A stretch of DNA of 17,728 nt from Candidatus Flexicrinis proximus (GCA_016712885.1 JADJQF010000023.1:1-17728); one strand, 5' to 3'. Counted from the first letter of the stretch, positions 8,433 through 15,454 are shown. The notes: generated by a model not told the origin, from the letters alone. Made by a program: numbers and translations.

Positions 8433-9646
8433 TGACTAACAACAAAGGTATGGTGCACAAGAATCAACCCACCCGAATCGACGAGTTGCTCAACAGTGTG
8501 ACCGAAGACATGATGACCCACGTCCCGCAGCAGTTCAGAGATGATGCACTGCGCGTCGAACGGCTGCTGCTGGAAGTGGTGCGTCCAGATCCGGTGCAGC
8601 CGCGCCGCGTGCTTCCCGAACACCTGCACTTTGACTTTCATGCCGGACGGCGGACGCCGACCCAGGCGCTACGCGGCCTGGTGCAGATCGTGCAGATTTC
8701 GGCGCGTCAGCGTGGACGCCCGTTCACCAATGTACTGGAACTGCTGCCCAATCCGGATGCCGAGGAAGACGACGCGAATGCTGCGCTGTCGCCCGAAGAA
8801 CAGCTGCTGCACGATCTGGTCAACTTGGCTGTGACGATCCGCGACGACGGACAGGTCAATCCGCTGACGGTGGTCAATGTGTCGCACGGTGTGGTACAGC
8901 AGTTTCGGATCGAGACCGGCGAGCGGCGCTACTGGGCGACGTGGCTGCTGCGCGACTTCATCCCGAACTACGCGGGCGACGGCATGATTCCATGCATTGT
9001 CATCCCGGCGGAACGCTCGTCGGTGTTCCGGCAGGCGCGCGAAAACACGGCGCGATCCGGTCTGTCGGCGGTGGCGCTGGCACGGCAGGCGGCACTCTTG
9101 CTGCTCACCGTGCACGGATTCGAGATCCCGGCTGGTGCCGTCACCCACGATTTCTACCGTCAGGCGCTCAACCTGGATCTGCGCGGCAAACGCGAATACA
9201 CCGAGATGATCCTCAGCGCAATGGGTGGAGTTAGCAGAGGGCAATTCAGTCATATCAAGCTGCTGCTGAAGCTTTCGGATGATGCGCTAGAGCTGGCTGA
9301 CCGCCATGGCGTCGAGGAAGGGAAACTGCGCCATCTGCTAGAGATGCCACCTGAATACCATGCTGAGCTAGTGCGCCAGATCGTCGATTTCAATCTGTCT
9401 GCAAAACAAGTAAGGGAACTCTGCGAGGACAACGAGATGAACGAAGAAAGTGAACAGGCTTTTGAGAAGTTACCCGCAAGCGCAATCAAGATCGCCAAGC
9501 TGACTCAGATTGTGAGTACGTTCACAGCAAATGACATTGCAAGTGCGCTGATCAGGCAGGAGGGCGATGCAGATATCGCGTTTGCCCGGTTGCAGGCGCT
9601 GCAACGTATCGTGAGTGATGCGCTCAAGTTTCTGTCGGCGAAGTGA
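8429..9646 (+). CDS. parB: ParB-family DNA-binding partition protein
   Basis: ParB binds parS and, in well-studied members, clamps and slides on DNA as a CTP switch. The 405-residue protein has a ~125-residue N-terminal part of unclear role. The ParB/sulfiredoxin-like domain follows: IRDDGQVNPLTVV, the box GERRYWA (GERR at 164-167) and RQARENTARSGLS (ENTAR at 205-209). The helix-turn-helix region GGVSRGQFSHIKLLLKLSDD lies near 266-285, and the C-terminus is probably the dimerisation region. The N-terminal extension before the nuclease-like fold is longer than in Spo0J. The start ATG overlaps the parA stop. A perfect 28-bp palindrome begins at the last base of its stop codon and is a likely binding site. 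Confidence 0.92.
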   Translation: MMTNNKGMVHKNQPTRIDELLNSVTEDMMTHVPQQFRDDALRVERLLLEVVRPDPVQPRRVLPEHLHFDFHAGRRTPTQALRGLVQIVQISARQRGRPFTNVLELLPNPDAEEDDANAALSPEEQLLHDLVNLAVTIRDDGQVNPLTVVNVSHGVVQQFRIETGERRYWATWLLRDFIPNYAGDGMIPCIVIPAERSSVFRQARENTARSGLSAVALARQAALLLLTVHGFEIPAGAVTHDFYRQALNLDLRGKREYTEMILSAMGGVSRGQFSHIKLLLKLSDDALELADRHGVEEGKLRHLLEMPPEYHAELVRQIVDFNLSAKQVRELCEDNEMNEESEQAFEKLPASAIKIAKLTQIVSTFTANDIASALIRQEGDADIAFARLQALQRIVSDALKFLSAK

Positions 9647-9673
9647 AATATGTCTACACGTGTAGACATATTT
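9646..9673. repeat. Perfect 28-bp palindrome after parB, candidate parS
   Basis: The two 14-bp halves are AAATATGTCTACAC and GTGTAGACATATTT, with no mismatch and no spacer. The centre is CACGTG, as in the widely conserved chromosomal parS (TGTTTCACGTGAAACA), and the flanks are again TGT-like and ACA-like (TGTCTA...TAGACA), though spaced differently. It overlaps the last base of the parB stop. No clear U-run follows, so a terminator is less likely. Centromere or operator function is inferred from position and symmetry. Confidence 0.65.
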
Positions 9674-9723
9674 GAGGTGAAGACTATGAAACGTACACGC
9701 GATCCGCCCTGAACAAATAAAAG

Positions 9724-9749
9724 GCCCACATGCAAGAAAGCAGGTGGGC
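9724..9749 (-). terminator. Intrinsic-terminator-like hairpin pointing leftwards, in the rep leader
   Basis: GCCCAC-A-TGC pairs with GCA-G-GTGGGC across a 6-nt loop. Read on the minus strand, the stem is followed by CTTTTATTTG, as in a Rho-independent terminator. No minus-strand gene lies nearby, so it would end an antisense transcript that starts within the rep leader or rep. It could equally be a structure acting only in the plus-strand leader. Confidence 0.45.
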
Positions 9750-9762
9750 GGCAGAACTGAAC

Positions 9763-9795
9763 GCTACATTGAGACCTCGACACTCCCAATGTAGC
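9763..9795. repeat. Inverted repeat in the rep leader
   Basis: GCTACATTG and CAATGTAGC are perfect 9-bp arms around a 15-nt loop, about 97 bp ahead of the rep start codon. A stem with a large single-stranded loop is the shape of many plasmid copy-control RNA targets. It might also be an operator. Confidence 0.5.
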
Positions 9796-9891
9796 ACAGC
9801 CTCCGCCTGCCTGCAAATGACATCCGAATTTGCGCTGCATTTTTACAGTGCGGCCCCAATTCCACATTGCCTACTGCCCTGGAGGATTGAG

Positions 9892-11175
9892 ATGTCCGTC
9901 GATCTGGTTATGCTCCATGCCTATTCTCCGCCAGTTGGCGCGATCGCGTCGCGACTGCCGGTTCCCACCACGAATTCGCGCCAAAATCGATTTGGCAGCG
10001 CCATGCCGATTGGCGAAGCGACGAAAGCCGCACGCGTCCCGTTCACACGCATCCCCGATGCCGTGCTTCTCGATGAGCATCTGACGCCGATCCAGTTTCG
10101 CATCTATGTCGTGATCGCACGCCGCGCCGATCGCGAAAGCGCGTCGGCATTCCCCAGCTACAACACCATCGCACAGGATGCCAACATTAGCCGCAGATCG
10201 GCGATCAATGGCGTCAAGGCACTGGTCAAAGCGGGGTATTTGGCCAAGCGTCCGCAGGAAAGCGGGCAGGGCGATGCGACCAGCAACCTGTACACGATCA
10301 GCGGTGAGGGTAGTGAAATCTTTGCACTACGTAGTGTTCCGAGCGGAAAGGTAGTGCAAAGTTTGCACTACGTCAGCCCAGGAATTGAGCCGAAGGCAGT
10401 GCAGAATTTGCACCACGGTAGTGCAGAAAATGCACCACAGGTAGTGCAGAATTTGCACCAGGGTAGTGCAAACGCTGCACCCGAACTAGATTCAAAGAAC
10501 AAGAAGAAGAGTAATAAGACTCAAGAGAACCGAATCGCGCCCGCGCATACGCACGAGGCTTCCGCAGCCGCAGCCGCCGCTGCCGATCCCGAACTTCAAG
10601 CGCTTTTTGCCGATTTTCAAGAAAACATCGGTGCACTGACGGCGATGGCGAAACAGGTAATCGGGGAGCTCGTGGCAGAGCACAGTACCGACCAGATCCG
10701 CAAGGCGATCCAGGAGGCCGTGATCTACGAGAAGCGCAGCCTCGCATACGTCCGGCGCGTCCTGCACGCCTGGAAGCGCGATGTCCAGGCAGCAGAACGG
10801 ATAGTCTTCTCGAAGCCAAGCTGTTCGACTTCAAAGTCAGAACCTGCCACAGAGATAAACTCCGTATCGGATTTGTGCTGGCCGCCGTCAGATCTGGACA
10901 AGGACTTACCCACAGCGTCCGACACAAACGATCCCGCGATGGTCGCCTGGAATGCGATCAGCGATAGGCTGCTGCAGCTTGGCCGCTTGACGCGCCTAGT
11001 GACGCCAGTCGGCCTCGTCGGTCATGTGCTGACGGTGAGGGTTTCGGACGAGCGAACATACTCGGTGCTGACTGATACCCAGCGCCATTTAGTGGCACAT
11101 GCCGTGCAGAGTGTTTTGGGCGAAAAAGCGTTGCTGCATGTTGAGTTGGTCGGGCGGAAAACAAGTGCGGCGTGA
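9892..11175 (+). CDS. Replication initiator with winged helix, DnaD-like domain and intragenic iterons
   Basis: This is a 427-residue protein, starting at ATG 9892 after the strong ribosome site GGAGG (9881-9885). The frame is open 54 codons further upstream but reads through hairpins and is probably not translated. Residues ~50-137 (FTRIPDAVLLDEHLTPIQFRIYVVI, SYNTIAQDANISRRSAINGVKALVKAGYL) form a winged helix like that of phage O/replisome-organizer proteins. Residues ~140-225 are a low-complexity linker whose DNA is the iteron array. Residues ~233-296 (FADFQENIGALT, IRKAIQEAVIYEKRSLAYVRRVLHAWKRD) resemble the DnaD/DnaB_2 helicase-loading domain. The last ~85 residues (WNAISDRLLQLGRLTRLVTPVGLVGHVLTVRVSD) resemble DnaA domain I, a weaker call. 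It probably opens the origin and recruits the helicase. The adjacent parAB supports a replicon role. Confidence 0.85.
   Translation: MSVDLVMLHAYSPPVGAIASRLPVPTTNSRQNRFGSAMPIGEATKAARVPFTRIPDAVLLDEHLTPIQFRIYVVIARRADRESASAFPSYNTIAQDANISRRSAINGVKALVKAGYLAKRPQESGQGDATSNLYTISGEGSEIFALRSVPSGKVVQSLHYVSPGIEPKAVQNLHHGSAENAPQVVQNLHQGSANAAPELDSKNKKKSNKTQENRIAPAHTHEASAAAAAAADPELQALFADFQENIGALTAMAKQVIGELVAEHSTDQIRKAIQEAVIYEKRSLAYVRRVLHAWKRDVQAAERIVFSKPSCSTSKSEPATEINSVSDLCWPPSDLDKDLPTASDTNDPAMVAWNAISDRLLQLGRLTRLVTPVGLVGHVLTVRVSDERTYSVLTDTQRHLVAHAVQSVLGEKALLHVELVGRKTSAA
10310..10483 (+). repeat. Array of six 21-bp dyad iterons inside rep (putative origin)
   Basis: Copies start at 10310, 10351, 10396, 10418, 10441 and 10463. 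Each is a dyad of the form GTAGTGCA-N5-TGCAC(T/C)AC. The copy at 10351-10371 is a perfect palindrome with arms GTAGTGCAAA and TTTGCACTAC. Starts are 41, 45, 22, 23 and 22 bp apart, that is one or two steps of about two helical turns. The steps are not multiples of three. The same DNA is thus read as VQNLH in some copies and as GSAENAP or GSANAAP in others, which shows selection on DNA rather than protein. A further palindrome, CACTACGTAGTG, lies at 10325-10336. Initiator binding is inferred. Confidence 0.85.
10487..10530 (+). other. Purine-rich AT-rich tract beside the iterons, candidate DNA-unwinding element
   Basis: Directly after the last iteron, 10490-10530 has 23 A, 8 G, 5 T and 5 C: 68% A+T and 76% purine on the plus strand, in otherwise G+C-rich surroundings. 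It encodes SKNKKKSNKTQENR. The lambda origin has the same order (dyad iterons in the initiator gene, then a strand-asymmetric AT-rich tract). The unwinding role is inference. Confidence 0.55.
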
Positions 11176-11479
11176 CAAGACGACTTTGCTAACCGAGGTG
11201 CGGAATATCTCGTCTCTACAGCAGTCTAGCTACCGGTCCCCGGCTGATTTTGCAGAATAAGCGTGATTCTGACTCCAACGGACATCGTCAGTAAGTGGAC
11301 TTTAGAGGGCCGTGAACGTATAGGGTCATCAAGCTGCCGGTCGTCTCGACGGGTACTCCTTAAGCCAGACGCAGAGGCAACCATTGTTGCGGAATAGCAT
11401 AGGCTGCGTCTGCCGGAGATTCCGCCGAGGCTTGTACTCGGCAGGTATCAGGGTTTAGTCCGCGACTGTGGCGGTCACG
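11176..11479. other. Gene-free region after rep with several hairpins
   Basis: This ~300-bp gap lies between convergent rep and the metallo-hydrolase gene. It contains an inverted repeat with arms CAGACGCAG (11366-11374) and CTGCGTCTG (11404-11412) that encloses GCAAC-N4-GTTGC (11377-11390). A hairpin GCCGAG-N7-CTCGGC follows at 11424-11442. None is followed by a U-run. Possible roles are factor-dependent termination of converging transcripts, a resolution site or a single-strand initiation structure; none is shown. Confidence 0.45.
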
Positions 11480-12280
11480 TCACCGGCCCTCGTAAGCGCA
11501 TGGATAGGTTTTTTCGGGGAATTTCGTCGACATCTGCTGTGCAAAGCTATCGAGATCGATGAAGGGGAGGTGAAACATATCCCGCCACGGCCGGTGTGCC
11601 TCGTAAATGTAAACGCCCTTAGGCTTGAGCAGCTCGACCCATCGCGGAATTGCTTCGGCGTCATCCGGCTCAACCGCGAAGAGCAGCGTATCCGCAGGAT
11701 GATTCCGTGCAACGCGTTCGACCTCCGCCGCATTTGTGAGACGGTGCATGCCTTCGGAGTAGTTTAGTGCCGACGTACCATCGGGGTAAGCGATGTGGAA
11801 ACCGAGCTGCGGCGCGTTCATGGGCAGACTCAATCCCAACATACCGATGCGAACTAATTGGATCGGATGCGTCAAGAGCTGAAAGAGGTACTCGGTCTTC
11901 TCGCGCAGCCCTGGAGGCAAAAGAGGCATGTGTACCCATTGAAACACGGTGACGACGACCCCCGCAACGGTGACGCTGTCTCCGTCACCAACAGGATGCA
12001 CGTTCTCTGACGCAAGGATCCCGTTCCGGTTGATATGCCTAATGACCTCTGCCGATGAGATCAGGTGAACATTCGGCAGGTGAGGACGCGCCTCCGGGGA
12101 TTCCAGAAACGACTGGAGTGATCCAGCGTGCTCAGGATGTCCGTGGGTTAAGCAAAACAGCTTTGGCAGGTTACTGTCCAACGCGTCCCAACTGACGTCT
12201 TCCCCGTACAGGTCGAAGCCGACCTGCACACCGCCATACTGCAGGGTAATTGCGGACCAACCGAAATATTGAATCTGCAT
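11480..12280 (-). CDS. Metallo-beta-lactamase-fold hydrolase
   Basis: This 266-residue protein has the fold's opening MQIQYFGWSAITLQYGG and metal motif THGHPEH (residues 45-51), in which Glu replaces the usual Asp of HxHxDH. Further histidines that could bind metal lie in WVHMPLLPP and IYEAHRP. The pattern is closest to the UlaG-like, metal-dependent hydrolase branch; the substrate cannot be told. I chose ATG 12280 because GAGGAC lies about 9 nt ahead and the fold starts there. The frame is open to 12439, but the extra residues have no family character. It is downstream of the radical SAM gene on the same strand, across 253 bp that hold two hairpins, so co-transcription is uncertain. Confidence 0.8.
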   Translation of the reverse strand: MQIQYFGWSAITLQYGGVQVGFDLYGEDVSWDALDSNLPKLFCLTHGHPEHAGSLQSFLESPEARPHLPNVHLISSAEVIRHINRNGILASENVHPVGDGDSVTVAGVVVTVFQWVHMPLLPPGLREKTEYLFQLLTHPIQLVRIGMLGLSLPMNAPQLGFHIAYPDGTSALNYSEGMHRLTNAAEVERVARNHPADTLLFAVEPDDAEAIPRWVELLKPKGVYIYEAHRPWRDMFHLPFIDLDSFAQQMSTKFPEKTYPCAYEGR

Positions 12281-12431
12281 CGTCCATGTCCTCATGTTCG
12301 CGAATTCAATCGCAACGGTTTTCCGCCTATGCGAGGCGCTCGGGAAGAACTCGTTAGCCCAACTCCCAGTTCCCTGCATTCCGCGGCGGCGTATCTCTTG
12401 AAGTCTCAAGGTAGCCCAGGCATGTGTGGCA

Positions 12432-12481
12432 GGCTGCAATCGTGCAGCCGCACCAAAGTTGGGCGTTGTCTGACACGCCCA
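12432..12481. terminator. Two adjacent stem-loops between the radical SAM and metallo-hydrolase genes
   Basis: GGCTGCA-ATCG-TGCAGCC (12432-12449) and TGGGCGT-N8-ACGCCCA (12460-12481) are both perfect. On the minus strand the second is followed by ACTTTGG, only a weak U-run. They may form a leaky terminator about 55 bp after the radical SAM stop, or they may be leader structures of the next gene. Confidence 0.4.
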
Positions 12482-12533
12482 CTACCGCTGGGCCGCGTAG
12501 ATCCCGAGTGTCATAACCGTTGATCTCCAAAGC

Positions 12534-13946
12534 TCACGAGTAACGCCCTGAATCCGGCGCAGCATGCGCCTCTTGGTGCGTGCGATACATCATCCGAGCT
12601 ACGCGAATCGCGCCAAAAACGAGTCTCGGAATATGTGGTTTTAAAAGATACTGGGGACGGTACAGTTTGAGCCGCCACACCGCACGCAGGACTATTCGGA
12701 CGTAGTATTTCTGGATTAGCCGGTACATCTTTTCCGGTGGAAGATTGGTCGTCGGAAGAACGAAGTGTGCCAGATCGTAGACTTCGCGGTTATGCGTCGT
12801 GACCTTATCTTTCATCTCCTGGTGAAAACCTGTTCCAGGCAGCGGCGTAAGCGGCGTTAGCTCGGTCAGTGCGATGTTGCGATGGCGGCGGACATAGGCG
12901 TCGATACGCCGGAAGTCTTCTTCGGTGTAGTCCGGCATGATCAAGAACCCCGCACTCAGCACGATACCGTTCTTGGCGAGAATTTCGATCGCTGCCTCAT
13001 TAGTTTGGACGCTGGTCCTTTTGTTGACTTCTTTAATGCGCTTATCGTCGATCGCCTCAAGTCCTGTCATAACCATGACCAACCCGATGCTTGCCCACTT
13101 CGTAAACACCTCCGGGTTGTTTACGACGCAGTCTGCGCGTGTATAGGCAAAGTAACGCTTGCGGATCCCTGCGGCTTTGATCAATTCATACAATCGCTCC
13201 ATGCGTTTCACGTCAATGAACGTGTGATCATCACAGAACATGATGAAGTCTTCCTTGATCGTTTTGAGATCCTCAACGATCAACTCGGGGGAGCGCGTGA
13301 TGAAGTGACGCTTCGTGAAATGCTGGCACGAACAGAAGTTGCAAGGGAACGTGCATCCTAACGAGGTCTGGATCGATGCAACCGAATTTTCGAACAGATA
13401 GAAATAGCGCGAGCGATACTTCTGCGTCAGCGCCCGATTAGGCTGTGGCATATGATCAAGGCTGGTGGGCAGTGGACGCGGCCCGGTGAGATAGAACGCC
13501 CCTGCACGCCGCAGGCCCAGACCGGGAATATCGTCGAAGTTCTTCTCTTGCCGCTGTTCCCATCGCGAAACAAGCTCGCGGAACGCTGGTACACCCTCAC
13601 CGATGACCACTACGTCAATAAAGGGAGCATCGAATTCGTGCGGGCACAGCGTCGCATGGTGCCCACCGACGATCGTCAGCGTGTTCGGATTGGCTTTTTT
13701 GGCAGTCTCTAATACATGCTGCGCGGTGTAGGTTTGCACAACCTGCGCGCTCACGCCGACAATGTCAGGGTTAAATCGCCGCAGTGCGCCTTCCAGATTA
13801 GTGTCCATCTCCATATCGAGCAGTTCGACATCGTGATGCGGGACAGACGCCCCAATAATCTCCAATCCAAGCGGCTCAATCTTCGCCAAATGCTTTAGTC
13901 CAACGGTCAATTTGCCGCTAGGGGGGTTAACAAGCAGGATTCTCAT
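12534..13946 (-). CDS. B12-binding-domain radical SAM protein, hopanoid C-3 methylase (HpnR)-like
   Basis: This 470-residue class B radical SAM enzyme has an N-terminal cobalamin-binding fold at residues ~1-135 (MRILLVNPPS, EPLGLEIIGA, FNPDIVGVSAQ, VGGHHATLCP, VVVIGEGVPAF) with no DxHxxG motif. The radical SAM core carries CTFPCNFC (C198, C202, C205) for the [4Fe-4S] cluster. The late segments GIRKRYFAYTRAD, MVMTGLEAIDDKRIKEVNKR, TPLTPLPGTGFHQEM and DLAHFVLPTTNLPPEKMYRLI follow the pattern I know from HpnR, which methylates C-3 of hopanoids using methylcobalamin. A related methylase or cyclase is possible. ATG 13946 is preferred over GTG 13958; neither has a good ribosome site. The upstream operator nearly matches the nosZ one. 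Confidence 0.83.
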   Translation of the reverse strand: MRILLVNPPSGKLTVGLKHLAKIEPLGLEIIGASVPHHDVELLDMEMDTNLEGALRRFNPDIVGVSAQVVQTYTAQHVLETAKKANPNTLTIVGGHHATLCPHEFDAPFIDVVVIGEGVPAFRELVSRWEQRQEKNFDDIPGLGLRRAGAFYLTGPRPLPTSLDHMPQPNRALTQKYRSRYFYLFENSVASIQTSLGCTFPCNFCSCQHFTKRHFITRSPELIVEDLKTIKEDFIMFCDDHTFIDVKRMERLYELIKAAGIRKRYFAYTRADCVVNNPEVFTKWASIGLVMVMTGLEAIDDKRIKEVNKRTSVQTNEAAIEILAKNGIVLSAGFLIMPDYTEEDFRRIDAYVRRHRNIALTELTPLTPLPGTGFHQEMKDKVTTHNREVYDLAHFVLPTTNLPPEKMYRLIQKYYVRIVLRAVWRLKLYRPQYLLKPHIPRLVFGAIRVARMMYRTHQEAHAAPDSGRYS

Positions 13947-14019
13947 AATGAACGGCACTCGCTACAGGCAACAGGATCCAACGCCAATAATGCGAGAGAT
14001 CTCGCAGGCTTGGATCTCT

Positions 14020-14062
14020 ACTATGATTGTGAGGTATCAAACGGTATGTGACCCAGATCACA
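14020..14062 (-). promoter_or_regulatory. CRP/FNR-type operator and predicted promoter of the radical SAM gene
   Basis: TGTGACCCAGATCACA (14047-14062) differs from the nosZ operator at one base (A for G at position 11). A -10-like CATAGT (14020-14025, 4 of 6) has its centre exactly 32 bp downstream of the dyad centre, the same spacing as at nosZ. The implied start near 14013 leaves a leader of about 67 nt. The rest of the 13947-14239 gap shows only a small dyad, CGACTGCAGTCG, at 14142-14153. Confidence 0.7.
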
Positions 14063-14239
14063 CGGTCACAACATTGATTCTTTGCCCGGTGTCGGAATTA
14101 CGAGCACGATTGACTGTATCGGTGCGTTCTAAAACCGACAGCGACTGCAGTCGGGACTCGCCTATGTCAGCCCATCTCACTATGTCGCGTAAATCATCTT
14201 GTTCTATTCAGTCGGGTTAGTGACCTTAGCGAAACAAAC

Positions 14240-15109
14240 CTAGAGTGCCCCGCGTTCAACTGGTACTCCAATGAGATTTCCCCATTCCGCCCAGGAGCCA
14301 TCATATTCGCGAACATTGGGATAACCAACCAGATATTTCAGGACAAACCATAGGTGAGTTGACAATCCGCCGCGCACGCAGTAGGTGATGATTTCCTTAT
14401 CGGGGGTGATGCCTTTGCTGCTAAACAAGGCGCGCAGTGCATCGGCTGATTTGAATGTCCCATCGCTGTTCGTCGTCGGCATAATCCAACGGCGGAACTG
14501 GCCGTTATCCAACTCTGCCGCCGTGGGTACATTTACCGCACCTGGAATATGGCCGCCGACGGTTCCACCCATGGGGTCGTCGCCACTGTACATCTTTACT
14601 GTACGCGCATCTACTAGAAGCCGGTTGGTCTTGCCAATTCCTTCCAGAACGAGGTCACGGTGAGCCCGTAGCGTCCAGTCCGGTTTTTTCAGTCTGTAAT
14701 CGGTTGGCCGGAAGGTCGGGACTTCAGTGGCAAGAGGGCGGTTTTCGCGTGTCCACTTGGTCCGTTCGCCATCCAGCAGCCGGGCATCAGGATGCCCGTA
14801 TATTTTGAGCACCCATAGTGCCATCGCTGCCAGCAGGTTACCGACGTCATCATAGAGCACTATGGTTGTTTCCCGAGCAACTCCAGCCCGCGCGAGCTGG
14901 ACCTCCAGGTCCGCTTTCCTGATAACTTCGCGCTCACCCGACTGCAAGACGTTCCCGTTCCAGATCCAACCGACAGCTCCCGGGATGTGCCCGGCGTCGT
15001 AGCTGTCTGCACTGAAGCCTAGTTCGATAAAGCGCACTGCCGGGTCTTGCAGATGCTCGCCTGCCCATTGTGTCGTAACAATCACATCGGGATATGCATA
15101 ATCTGACAT
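14240..15109 (-). CDS. Two-domain sulfurtransferase (thiosulfate/3-mercaptopyruvate type)
   Basis: This 289-residue tandem-rhodanese protein moves a sulfane sulfur from a donor such as thiosulfate or mercaptopyruvate to an acceptor through a cysteine persulfide. Domain 1 (residues ~8-125: DAGHIPGAVGW, IVLYDDVGNLLAAMALWVLKIYGH) lacks the cysteine and is structural. Domain 2 (~160-285: GGHIPGAVNVPTAAEL, ITYCVRGGLSTHLWFVLKYL) has the active Cys244 in the loop CVRGGLS. That loop matches neither the classic CRKGVT nor CGSGVT, so the donor cannot be named. The ribosome site AAGGAGG is strong. The gene begins 11 bp after the decayed rhodanese copy. A cytoplasmic location is expected, as there is no signal peptide. 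Confidence 0.92.
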   Translation of the reverse strand: MSDYAYPDVIVTTQWAGEHLQDPAVRFIELGFSADSYDAGHIPGAVGWIWNGNVLQSGEREVIRKADLEVQLARAGVARETTIVLYDDVGNLLAAMALWVLKIYGHPDARLLDGERTKWTRENRPLATEVPTFRPTDYRLKKPDWTLRAHRDLVLEGIGKTNRLLVDARTVKMYSGDDPMGGTVGGHIPGAVNVPTAAELDNGQFRRWIMPTTNSDGTFKSADALRALFSSKGITPDKEIITYCVRGGLSTHLWFVLKYLVGYPNVREYDGSWAEWGNLIGVPVERGAL

Positions 15110-15119
15110 GACGACCTCC

Positions 15120-15320
15120 TTATGCGTCTCTCACCCACTCGATCAACGAACCCGCATCTTTCCACGCCTGAACGCCGCCTTGCAGTATCACAACACTGCT
15201 GAAGCCAATGTCGTGGAGCAGCCAGTCACCCAGCACCCTCGTTGGATTCAGAATGGTGATCCTAATGTTGGGGCGGGAGCGTCGTTCTATCGGCGCCGGT
15301 TCATACCAATCATCCGGCAC
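15120..15320 (-). pseudogene. Decayed rhodanese-domain paralogue (C-terminal half only)
   Basis: The 66 residues starting at PDDWYEP align with the second half of the intact rhodanese at 16080-16469, sharing VPDDW, RSRP and VVILQGGVQ-WKDAG. The active-site cysteine position (C90 in the intact copy) is threonine here (IRITILNPTRVLG). Reading further upstream in frame gives an LGS remnant and then a TGA just before the aligned block, so the N-terminal half is lost. No ribosome site fits. It could have been the upstream partner of the sulfurtransferase, whose ribosome site lies immediately after it. Confidence 0.72.
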
Positions 15321-15454
15321 TTCGCTGAAGGACGTTCAACGGGCTCGCAAACCTCTAGAGCCGAGCACAGGGAGGCGGGTTGACCGCAAGACCACCCGTG
15401 AAACCGATACTGGAGGCCGCCGCCGAAGCATCAACGCAGGTTCGTTAGCAGGAC

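Noticed and set aside
9730..9891. Upstream 54-codon extension of rep from ATG 9730
   Set aside because: It begins inside a hairpin and lacks a ribosome site, whereas ATG 9892 has GGAGG at the right distance and the protein fits the family from there.
10310..10483. Reading the iteron region as a CRISPR array or protein repeat
   Set aside because: The repeats are dyads with spacers of 1-2 bp, or about 20-24 bp in the first two gaps, and no cas genes are present. They lie inside a coding frame and are read in two frames, so they are not protein repeats either.
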